Shown: piece by piece, positions 56,079-63,470 of the stretch
Layout: each line of letters starts with the position of its first letter
How positions within the stretch are numbered: the first letter of the stretch is position 1
Assembly (NCBI GenBank): GCA_902785295.1
Contig: CACZYK010000010.1
Location: 1 to 64,000, forward strand
Length of the DNA: 64,000 bases
From: an uncultured Clostridium sp.
GTDB lineage: Bacteria; Bacillota; Clostridia; Clostridiales; Clostridiaceae
Reading direction: 5' to 3'
Translations under genes and position numbers: made by a program
Notes under the pieces: model-generated
The model's database searches: none
Seen by the model: the letters and a program-made list of their open reading frames with translations, nothing else
What the model was told of the DNA's origin: nothing

Positions 56079-56155
56079 CATAATTCTTAAAATCTATTGT
56101 AATATAAATTACCAATGTATATAGATTTAAGATATTTCAATATTCAGTTGCTTAT

Positions 56156-56176
56156 TTAAAAATCTATCTTACTCAT
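56156..56176 (-). CDS. Leader mini-ORF (six codons, MSKIDF)
   Basis: ATG at 56176 is followed by five codons and TAA (56158-56156). A perfect GGAGG (56189-56185) stands eight bases upstream, and the promoter start is about 35 bases upstream. Ribosome loading is thus as strong as for any gene here. The ORF lies in the strand that can sequester the antiterminator, so it is likely a regulatory leader peptide and not a product. Confidence 0.7.
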   Translation of the reverse strand: MSKIDF

Positions 56177-56216
56177 TAACAAAACCTCCTATAAATTTAA
56201 TAAAACTAACAAATTC

Positions 56217-56245
56217 ATGTTACCACATATAAAAATTTCTGTCAA
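56217..56245 (-). promoter_or_regulatory. Promoter of the ABC leader transcript
   Basis: TTGACA (56245-56240), a 17-base spacer and TAACAT (56222-56217). It is a strong sigma-A promoter whose transcript would run about 300 bases through the mini-ORF and terminator before the ABC ATPase gene. It accounts for the 368-base gap 55914-56281. Confidence 0.8.
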
Positions 56246-56281
56246 ATTTTTCTCAATATTAAAAACAGAATGAATACTCCC

Positions 56282-57751
56282 TTAAAAGTTTGGGTGTAAT
56301 TTTTCTCTTATTTCTTTTAGGGTAAAGTCTTTTAGAAGTTTTCCATCTTTAAATACAGGTTTTAATAAATTACCTTTAAGATTATTTCTTTCTTCTATGG
56401 TTAACTCATCCTTATATAAAATATTGTCACCATCTTTATAAACATAACACATTCCTTTTTGAGACTTTTTAAATTTTCCTGTATCTGTTTTTGGGTCTTT
56501 GTATATAAACATTTCTTTATTATCAATCACTGCATGGGTAGCTTTTAATGCAAAGCCAAAAGTATCTCTTGTATTATATTGATAGGTATATGAACCTATT
56601 CCAAAGGTACAATTGCTTACTGAGAAGCCTTTTTCTGTAAGTCTTTTGCATATCTCTTCACATCTTTCTACAGTTATACTATCTCCATAAATTGTTCCAA
56701 TATGTGAATTTAAAACTTTATATCCTTTAGAGTTTACTTCGCCTCCAAATATATCCCATAAAAGTTCTACTGTTCCTTTATATTCAGGAGTATCTTTTTC
56801 TGCATCATTATCTCCACATATTATTTTAACAGGGTCACCACTATCTCCTCTTATTACAACTTTTCCATCTCTATTTAAAATTTCTTTTTTTAATTTTGGA
56901 AGAAGGTTAGTTATTACATTCCAATAATCATAGGTATCTGAAACTATACTTAAAATTCCACTTGGAAAAACTTCTGTAATTAATCTTCTATAAGCTCTTT
57001 CTTCATCTTTTCCATAACTACACATTACACTATGCTCTGTTGATGGAGTTCCAAGCCCTACTACTTCTTTATCAATATCTGCATTATAATATTTTTCTAA
57101 AAATAAAATAGATGGTATGGTTGCTGTGCCTACAAAAGATAAAAGATGCCCACAACTGCTTATTTCTGCACTTTCAAGGGAAGAAAATCCTCTCATGCTA
57201 AAATCTCCACAAGCTTTATTTATAGATGCTTTATCTTCTGTTTTTTCATAATACTCTTCAATTATTTCTCTGTATCTATAAGCTATTGTTGCACTTGTCA
57301 TAGGCTGCCATATATGACAACTCATAAAAGTTTCTAAATAATTTACAAGCCATGCAAAATCAGGATGGGTGTTTGTTATTTCAATCATTGGAGTTTTTAT
57401 ATTTACTCTTTCTCCTTCTTCTACTGCATTTATTTCTATTGGAAGATATCCTAAATCATGTAGCTTTTCAATATGCTTTGTATCAGCTGCTAAAGAACCC
57501 ATTGTTTTAGAAATAACCCTTTTGTATTCTTTTATAACCTCTTCTTTATCTCTTTTAAAGAAATTCTCATTAAAATATTCTATTAAATATTTCTTCAAAA
57601 ATGGCTGAAGTCCAAACATAACAACTTTATTCATATTTTCTTTTCTAGACATTCTTGGAGTCCAGTAGCTTACAAGCTTAGTCATGTTTTCTGCATAGCA
57701 CATATGATGTATTGTTTTATAAAAATCTGTTAATAATAATGGATTAGTCAT
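56282..57751 (-). CDS. nadV: Nicotinamide phosphoribosyltransferase (NAMPT/NadV)
   Basis: The 489-residue protein makes NMN from nicotinamide and PRPP. Landmarks are LLLTDFYKTIHH, HDFSMRGF-like CGDFSMRGFSSLESA, VIRGDSGDP (PRPP/phosphate site) and a C-terminal FGIGSYTYQYNTRDTFGFA, which corresponds to the FGSGGGLLQKLTRD region of human NAMPT. Length also fits NAMPT rather than nicotinate PRTase. GGGGGAGAG precedes the ATG. It is the last gene of an operon with a nicotinamidase-like hydrolase and a PRPP synthetase. Confidence 0.88.
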   Translation of the reverse strand: MTNPLLLTDFYKTIHHMCYAENMTKLVSYWTPRMSRKENMNKVVMFGLQPFLKKYLIEYFNENFFKRDKEEVIKEYKRVISKTMGSLAADTKHIEKLHDLGYLPIEINAVEEGERVNIKTPMIEITNTHPDFAWLVNYLETFMSCHIWQPMTSATIAYRYREIIEEYYEKTEDKASINKACGDFSMRGFSSLESAEISSCGHLLSFVGTATIPSILFLEKYYNADIDKEVVGLGTPSTEHSVMCSYGKDEERAYRRLITEVFPSGILSIVSDTYDYWNVITNLLPKLKKEILNRDGKVVIRGDSGDPVKIICGDNDAEKDTPEYKGTVELLWDIFGGEVNSKGYKVLNSHIGTIYGDSITVERCEEICKRLTEKGFSVSNCTFGIGSYTYQYNTRDTFGFALKATHAVIDNKEMFIYKDPKTDTGKFKKSQKGMCYVYKDGDNILYKDELTIEERNNLKGNLLKPVFKDGKLLKDFTLKEIREKLHPNF

Positions 57752-57779
57752 TTTTCTCTCCCCCTTTTATACCTCTTAT

Positions 57780-58313
57780 TTACCTTTCAACCTTTACCTG
57801 AAGACTTTCTATTACATCTAATGCTTTATTATGAAGAATATCATCAAAGCTTGCAGAAAGTTTTCCATCTACCTTTATATTTGCATTTGGGAAAGTACTT
57901 TGGAAAGTAACTACATTGCTTATTACACACATATTTGTTACAACTCCTAATATCTCAATATTATTAACCTCTCCTAATTCTTCTTTTAAGCTTAACATAT
58001 CTTTTGGAGATATTCCAAAAGCACACTTATCTATATGAATTGTATTTTCTTTTTCTTGAAATTCTTGTAATTTTCCAAATAACTCATGTCCTTCTGTTCC
58101 CTTATAACAATGAGGAATAGGAAGATTTACTCCTTCTCTTGTTTTTAAATAATCCTCATCATGAGTATCATAAGTAAAAATAACTTTATTTCCTTTTTTT
58201 AAATAAGTCTTTACTTTATTATATATTCCTTCTTCTAAAGTTTCTGCCTTTTTAAAACCTAATGCTCCATTTACAAAATCCTTTTGATAATCTACAACTA
58301 CTAATATATCCAT
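57780..58313 (-). CDS. Nicotinamidase-like cysteine hydrolase
   Basis: This 177-residue isochorismatase-fold hydrolase has catalytic Asp in VVDYQKDFVNGALG, metal ligands in TYDTHDEDY and the PHCYKGTEGHEL segment, and nucleophile Cys in GVVTNMCVISN. This matches PncA-type nicotinamidases, which make nicotinate from nicotinamide. Beside a NAMPT it would compete for nicotinamide, or it may act on a related amide. AAGGAGA precedes the ATG. Confidence 0.8.
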   Translation of the reverse strand: MDILVVVDYQKDFVNGALGFKKAETLEEGIYNKVKTYLKKGNKVIFTYDTHDEDYLKTREGVNLPIPHCYKGTEGHELFGKLQEFQEKENTIHIDKCAFGISPKDMLSLKEELGEVNNIEILGVVTNMCVISNVVTFQSTFPNANIKVDGKLSASFDDILHNKALDVIESLQVKVER

Positions 58314-58325
58314 TTTTGTTCTCCT

Positions 58326-59120
58326 TTATACAATCTTTTTTACTTTAATTTTTTTATGTTCTTTATTTAAAATACTATCTGTTGTATAAATCTTTTTTAT
58401 TAAATCTGTCTTTAAAACCTCTCCATCAAAAATAGTATTTTCACAATGAGTTACAACTAAATAAATATTTTCAGCTCCCATAGTTTTTAGCTTTTCAGCT
58501 GCTAATAAAAATGTTCCACCTTTACTACACAAATCATCCACAATTATTGCATTAAAGTTCCATTCTTTAACTTCTCCATTAATCTCTAATTTTTTTATTT
58601 CTCCAGTTTTAAAATCTCTTTCCTTACTACATGTTAATATTTTGCTATATTTTATTTGTTTTGAATATCTTTTTTCTGCTCCTGCATCTGGAAAAACTAA
58701 ATAAAGATTTTCAAGCTTTAAATCTTCCATAAGCTGTTTTGCAAGCTCTGCTGACATATTTACTACTTTTACTCTATCTAAAAGTGCTGTACATACATCA
58801 GAATGAGGCTCATAAATTGTTACACTTTCAAAATTTAAATCATTAATAAGTTTGCATAAATATTTTAATGTAAAGAAAGTTACACCTTCTTTTCTATCCA
58901 TTCTACTATAAGGCATATATGGTATTATTAAATCTGCCTTTGCATTCATCTCATCTAAATATCCCTTTAGGAAAATTAAGTGAGTTATATCTTCATCTCC
59001 TTCAAATTTAACTCTTATTGTATTGCCTTCCTTTTTTATCTTATACCCTTCATCATTTATTAAGCTTTCTCCATTAGGAAAATTTTTTATTTTTAATTCC
59101 TTATCATTTATAAAAATCAT
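58326..59120 (-). CDS. Compact ribose-phosphate pyrophosphokinase (PRPP synthetase-like)
   Basis: This protein of about 264 residues has the Prs landmarks YMPYSRMDRKEG (ATP/flexible loop), FPDAGAEKRY and the PRPP-binding loop IIVDDLCSKGGTFLLAA. It is about 50 residues shorter than housekeeping Prs and lacks the long N-terminal start, like phage and accessory forms. ATG 59120 is preferred because AAGGGG lies nine bases upstream; the ATG at 59129 abuts that site. Its product PRPP is the co-substrate of the NAMPT in the same operon. Confidence 0.85.
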   Translation of the reverse strand: MIFINDKELKIKNFPNGESLINDEGYKIKKEGNTIRVKFEGDEDITHLIFLKGYLDEMNAKADLIIPYMPYSRMDRKEGVTFFTLKYLCKLINDLNFESVTIYEPHSDVCTALLDRVKVVNMSAELAKQLMEDLKLENLYLVFPDAGAEKRYSKQIKYSKILTCSKERDFKTGEIKKLEINGEVKEWNFNAIIVDDLCSKGGTFLLAAEKLKTMGAENIYLVVTHCENTIFDGEVLKTDLIKKIYTTDSILNKEHKKIKVKKIV

Positions 59121-59254
59121 TTTCTTCATCCCCTTAAATATTTTCTTAATTTTATTTTAACGTTTTCATACTCTCTCTTCAATAAATTTATGTTATAATT
59201 TTATATCATTTTTAGATTTTTGTAAATACCTTTTTTATAAAAATAATCTATTAA

Positions 59255-59282
59255 TTGATATTTTTCATAAATGTAATATAAT
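59255..59282 (+). promoter_or_regulatory. Promoter of the LRR surface protein gene
   Basis: TTGATA (59255-59260), a 16-base spacer and TATAAT (59277-59282), about 38 bases before the ATG. Confidence 0.7.
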
Positions 59283-59319
59283 ATATTTATTAAATACAAA
59301 CAGTTAGGGGGACTTTTCT

Positions 59320-60339
59320 ATGAATAAAAAATTTTTAAAGCTTATCATAGTCACTATTTTATCTTCTTCTATTATTAGCTTATCAATTCCAGCTTATGCA
59401 GAAGAAATAAATGAAAATGCTACTAAAGAAATTTCTGAAACTGAAAATTTAACTTATTCTGATGATGAAGAAATTGTAGATATTCCTGATGAAAATTTAA
59501 AAAGAGCTATAAACATACAATTAGGTAAAAGTGAAGATAGTAATCTTACTAAAGGTGAATTAAAGCTTATTACAAGTCTTGACATTTCTAATTCAAACAT
59601 AAAAAGCTTAAAAGGGTTAGAGTATTGTGGTAATTTAGTTAGTTTAAATATAAGCCACAATAATGTTATTGACATAAGTCCTTTAGAAAATTTATCTAAA
59701 ATAGTTGATTTAAACTTAAGCTATAATCAAATTACAGATATAACACCTTTAAAAGAATTTAAAAATCTTGTAAGTATTGATACAACTGCAAATGCTGTTG
59801 GAAATTTAAATATTTTAGATGGGCTTCTTGATTTTAATGTAAATGCTGATTATGATAAAACTATTGATGTAAATATTTTAGAAAATTTAGATAGTCTTAT
59901 TAATATAGATGTATCTGAAAATAATAATGTAGATTTTGATTTTTCATCAACTTTAGATGAAATTATTCCTGATCTTCCTAATACTCCTGGAAATTCTGGA
60001 AATAATTCTTCAAATAATTCAAGTTTAGGAAGTGGACTTTTAGATACTCTTGGGAAAATAGATATTAGTAATTTATTTGGAGGTTTTGGTTCTTCAAGTT
60101 CTTCAGGCTTAGGTTCTTTAAGTAGTCTTGGTACAGGAAGTTCTTCTTTAGGAGGTAATTCTTCTTTACTTTCTTCATCAAGCTTTTTAACAGATTCATC
60201 AAATACTATAAAATCTGCTTCACCTACACAAACTGGAGATAATCATGGCTTATCTGGAATAATAACCCTTATTTCACTTGCTGGAGCCTCTATATTATCT
60301 TTAATACTAAATAGCAAAAAACAAATTTTAAAAGACTAA
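59320..60339 (+). CDS. LRR cell-surface protein with sortase-type tail
   Basis: The 339-residue protein has a signal peptide (1-27, ending PAYA). A cap is followed by about four internalin-like leucine-rich repeats (about 80-200; for example LVSLNISHNNVIDISPLENL and VDLNLSYNQITDITPLKEF). Then come a Ser/Gly-rich spacer (about 225-295) and a C-terminal PTQTGD, hydrophobic segment and short basic tail. The PxTG-like motif suggests sortase anchoring. The LRRs suggest protein binding; the partner is unknown. AGGGGG lies before the ATG. Confidence 0.85.
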   Translation: MNKKFLKLIIVTILSSSIISLSIPAYAEEINENATKEISETENLTYSDDEEIVDIPDENLKRAINIQLGKSEDSNLTKGELKLITSLDISNSNIKSLKGLEYCGNLVSLNISHNNVIDISPLENLSKIVDLNLSYNQITDITPLKEFKNLVSIDTTANAVGNLNILDGLLDFNVNADYDKTIDVNILENLDSLINIDVSENNNVDFDFSSTLDEIIPDLPNTPGNSGNNSSNNSSLGSGLLDTLGKIDISNLFGGFGSSSSSGLGSLSSLGTGSSSLGGNSSLLSSSSFLTDSSNTIKSASPTQTGDNHGLSGIITLISLAGASILSLILNSKKQILKD

Positions 60340-60352
60340 TAAATATATTTTT

Positions 60353-60408
60353 AAAGGTTGTTACATAAAGGATAAAAATTTGTAAAATTACTTTATAAAA
60401 CAACCTTT
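60353..60408. terminator. Bidirectional hairpin terminator
   Basis: AAAGGTTGTTACATAAAG (60353-60370) pairs with CTTTATAAAACAACCTTT (60391-60408) with one mismatch, between the convergent LRR and Nudix genes. Confidence 0.8.
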
Positions 60409-60465
60409 AAATTTTTACATACTATTTTTTAATTAAACAAATTCAATACTATATAATAATTATTC

Positions 60466-61443
60466 TTATAACTTTTCAAGTCTATTTATCTTATCTTTTT
60501 TTATGTATTCTATGAGAGTCATCTTTTCATTAACCTTTATTTTTTTCTCTGTTTGTACATATCCAACCTTTTCATAAAAATGACAATTTCTTTTTTCATT
60601 AAATATTGTTATAACACTCCATTCAACAATTTCTGGATACATAAGCTCCAATCTCTTTATGACTTCTTGTCCTATTTTCTTATTTTCATATTCTTCAAGT
60701 ATATTTATTATACGAAGCTTCATTTTTCCTGGTTCAATTAGCTTTACATTAACTCCTCCAATAAGTTTTTCACCATATAATATTTTATAATAATCTCCAC
60801 TATCAAAGCGTTCTTTAAAATGTTCCTCTAATTCAAATACAGGTGTTGTTTCATTATCCTCATATTTTTTATAAAGTGATATAAAAACTTTTTTTTGAAG
60901 CTCTAAAAGCTCTTTCCATTTACTTTTATCTGCTTTTTTTATTTGAACCTTAGATTCAATTACTTCAAATAAAGTATCTAAATATTTAAAAGGTATAAAA
61001 CTTCCATCTTGAACCATCTTTTTAATTTCTTCTTTTTCTGACCATTTTACTTCTGCTACCTCTTCATATTGAAGAATAGTTTTATCTATATCTACATTCT
61101 GCTTAACAAACCATATATCATCAAATCCCTTTGAAAATTTAAGGCTAAATAATTTTTCCATATTTTTTTCATCTAAATCTATACCTATCTCTTCTTTAAT
61201 TTCACGTATAGCTGCTTCTTTTGTATTTTCTCCCCTTAAAGCAGAGCCACCTGCTGCACAATCCCACATATTAGGCCAACCATGCTTCCAAGGCTGTCTT
61301 CTTTGTATTAAATATTGTCCCTTATCATTTACTATCCATACATGGATAACTAAATGATAATCTCCCTTTTCAATGTGTTTTCCCCTTTCATGAATATATC
61401 CCTTTGGAGTTCTAAATTCATCATAAATGTCCCATAATTCCAT
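60466..61443 (-). CDS. Nudix hydrolase - GNAT acetyltransferase fusion
   Basis: The 325-residue two-domain protein has an N-terminal Nudix domain (about 1-165) of the isopentenyl-diphosphate-isomerase-like class, with the full Nudix box (G, then EN..AAI, then REIKEEIGI) at about 66-88 and QRRQPWKHGWPNMWD before it. The C-terminal GNAT domain (about 170-315) has IGGVNVKLIEPGKM, ENKKIGQEVIKRLE for acetyl-CoA binding, and CHFYEKVGYV. Both domains look intact. Substrates are unknown. AGGGGG precedes the ATG. Confidence 0.88.
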   Translation of the reverse strand: MELWDIYDEFRTPKGYIHERGKHIEKGDYHLVIHVWIVNDKGQYLIQRRQPWKHGWPNMWDCAAGGSALRGENTKEAAIREIKEEIGIDLDEKNMEKLFSLKFSKGFDDIWFVKQNVDIDKTILQYEEVAEVKWSEKEEIKKMVQDGSFIPFKYLDTLFEVIESKVQIKKADKSKWKELLELQKKVFISLYKKYEDNETTPVFELEEHFKERFDSGDYYKILYGEKLIGGVNVKLIEPGKMKLRIINILEEYENKKIGQEVIKRLELMYPEIVEWSVITIFNEKRNCHFYEKVGYVQTEKKIKVNEKMTLIEYIKKDKINRLEKL

Positions 61444-61445
61444 AA

Positions 61446-61796
61446 TTACCTATCCCCCTTATTATTAACATATTTTATCAAAGCTTCTTCCCATTCACAT
61501 AAATATTCTTGAAAAGCTTTCTTTTCTTTAATATCTTTAAGCATAACATTTATTTCTTCATTAGAAAGCATATCAAAAACATATTTAAATTCATTTTCAT
61601 AAAAACATTCATTTAACAATTCTTTTAAATCTCTGAGACTTTTAATATTTCTTTTTATTATTTCTATTTTATCATATAAAAAATGACATTCTTTTATTTC
61701 ATTAATTATTTTTCTAAGAATATTATCATCAATTAAATCACCATCTTGAAAATGTTCTTTTTCTTTAAAAGTATATTCCTTTCTTAATGAAATCAC
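61446..61796 (-). CDS. Hypothetical helical protein
   Basis: The 116-residue protein is charged, soluble and predicted all-helical. It starts with GTG and has no clear ribosome site, so it may depend on coupling to the preceding small gene (stop five bases upstream). It ends two bases before the Nudix-GNAT start. No family recognised. Confidence 0.5.
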   Translation of the reverse strand: MISLRKEYTFKEKEHFQDGDLIDDNILRKIINEIKECHFLYDKIEIIKRNIKSLRDLKELLNECFYENEFKYVFDMLSNEEINVMLKDIKEKKAFQEYLCEWEEALIKYVNNKGDR

Positions 61797-61801
61797 TATA
61801 T

Positions 61802-62029
61802 TTAATAAATTTTGCTCTTTATATAAATATAATTCTTTACAAACTCTTTTATATCTAATTTAAAATAAGTATAAAATACCTCTTCTTCAATAGATAATTC
61901 TTTTAATAGTGATTTTAATTTTTCATCAATAAGTCTTACCATTTCTTCTTGAGTATTATTCTCTATATATTTTTTTATTCTATCAATATCTATTTCTTTA
62001 ACATCCAACTCATAAATATTCTTATTCAA
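61802..62029 (-). CDS. Small hypothetical helical protein
   Basis: The product has up to 75 residues, with TTG as the only start in a sensible place and a weak ribosome site. It is Lys/Glu/Ile-rich and helical. It resembles the next gene in composition, and the two could be pieces of one decayed gene. Confidence is low. Confidence 0.4.
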   Translation of the reverse strand: MNKNIYELDVKEIDIDRIKKYIENNTQEEMVRLIDEKLKSLLKELSIEEEVFYTYFKLDIKEFVKNYIYIKSKIY

Positions 62030-62076
62030 AATCTTACATATAATAGCATTCCTTAATATGATTTTACATATATTTA

Positions 62077-62216
62077 TTACAAGCCTCTTAAAACTTCTTC
62101 AATTACATAAATTTCAAACTTTTTTAAAAATCTTTCTTCCTTCTAATAGTTTTGGTAATACTTTTACAACAAAAGGTAATATTAAAATCTTCTTATGTTT
62201 TTTAATCTTTAAATAT
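62077..62216 (-). pseudogene. Possible frameshifted small gene
   Basis: One frame reads ILILPFVVKVLPKLLEGRK then IFKKV-stop (TGA at 62116-62114). The adjacent frame continues FEIYVIEEVLRGL-stop (TAA at 62079-62077). The join lies in a run of six As. Together they would make a compact basic-amphipathic protein of about 45 residues. No start codon was found, so this is a remnant at best. Confidence 0.25.
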
Positions 62217-62543
62217 TGCTTCTAAAGCAGAATTTACTATTGAGATTAAAAGAGCTGCTATTATTGTTGTAAAAACTCCTGTTATCTGTGCTCCTGGAAC
62301 TATCATAAAAGCTAATTTTAGTATTATTGCATTTATTGCAAATGAAAATAATCCAAGAGATAATATTGTTATTGGTAAAGATAAAAGCTGAAGAACAGGT
62401 TTAACTAAGGAATTTAATATTCCAAAGAAAAGAGTTAATACAATTAAGCTAAATGCTCCAGAAATATACATCTTAGGAAGTATGTAAGTTACAATAATAA
62501 ATGATAAACCTGTTAAAATAAAATTGCTTAAACCTTTTTTCAT
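62202..62543 (-). CDS. PF04020 'phage holin family' membrane protein
   Basis: The 113-residue protein has four membrane segments. The FGILNSLVKPVLQLLSLPITILSLGLF segment (about 38-64) is diagnostic of the YvlD/PF04020 family. Despite the database name it is a chromosomal membrane protein, in some Bacilli linked to envelope stress, and there are no phage genes here. ATG 62543 follows AAAGGTGTGA. Confidence 0.85.
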   Translation of the reverse strand: MKKGLSNFILTGLSFIIVTYILPKMYISGAFSLIVLTLFFGILNSLVKPVLQLLSLPITILSLGLFSFAINAIILKLAFMIVPGAQITGVFTTIIAALLISIVNSALEAIFKD

Positions 62544-62628
62544 AAAAATCACACCTTTCTTTTATTAATATTAACCATTTTTTTCTTTAAATATTCATAT
62601 ATTTAAGATATATGGTAAATTTATTATA

Positions 62629-63444
62629 TCATACTTTGTCCTCTTTAACAGTTTCCTCTTCTATAGTTTTCATTAAATAAATAATAGAAATTATAATAAA
62701 CGCCATATAACATATAGACTGAAGCTTACCAAATACAAAGCTAAATATTAAATTATATGCCCCATGCCATATCATACAAATATACAAATTTCTTTTATAA
62801 TAATACATAATTGCAAACCATATTCCCATAATAAAAGGATTGAAAAGCCTATTGACTATTTTAATAAATGTAACATTCTCTACACTTCCAAGAAATGGAG
62901 GTAGATGCATAAAAGCAAATAACACTGCAGAAAGTACAAACATAAAATATAACATTTTTTTATTCTTTGCACTTTCAAATAACTTATAACATATAAAGCC
63001 TCGAAAAGTGCTTTCCTCTACTAATGCTACAAAACAAAATTGAGTTATGGCTACCACAATAATATATGAAGCTGTTAACATATATCCACTTATTAACTGA
63101 GATACTACACTAAATCCCCCTATAAAAATAACAACAAACCTTAAAAGTGCTTTTACTTCTTTATTTATATTCTCTTTTTTAAGTCCCATTTCTTCAAAAG
63201 AATGTTCAAAAAAAATATTACAAGCAAGTATTGTTACTGCTATAAAGTGAAAAATGTAATAAAGATTATCAGCATTTAAGATATAAGTTAATAAAATTCT
63301 AGACCTTATTTTTAAAATTCCTGTAACAAAGCCATAAAGCTTTCCTTCATCAATAATTCCAACTCTAAGCCACAATAAATATACTATAATAACTTGTATC
63401 ATTGGATTTTTTAACATAACTTTTAAATTTAATTTTTTATTCAC
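62629..63444 (-). CDS. CPBP-family intramembrane protease (Rce1-like)
   Basis: This protein of about 271 residues has about seven membrane segments. The catalytic motifs EESTFRG (EExxxR), FAFMHLPP and IWHGAYNL are all present. GTG 63444 is preferred because AGGTGG lies five bases upstream. Bacterial members often process peptides or give bacteriocin immunity; the role here is unknown. Confidence 0.87.
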   Translation of the reverse strand: MNKKLNLKVMLKNPMIQVIIVYLLWLRVGIIDEGKLYGFVTGILKIRSRILLTYILNADNLYYIFHFIAVTILACNIFFEHSFEEMGLKKENINKEVKALLRFVVIFIGGFSVVSQLISGYMLTASYIIVVAITQFCFVALVEESTFRGFICYKLFESAKNKKMLYFMFVLSAVLFAFMHLPPFLGSVENVTFIKIVNRLFNPFIMGIWFAIMYYYKRNLYICMIWHGAYNLIFSFVFGKLQSICYMAFIIISIIYLMKTIEEETVKEDKV

Positions 63445-63470
63445 TAAAACCACCTAATTAACCACCCTAT

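Noticed and set aside
62202..62543. Prophage remnant suggested by the 'phage holin' family name
   Set aside because: PF04020 proteins are common chromosomal membrane proteins, and no other phage-like gene is nearby.
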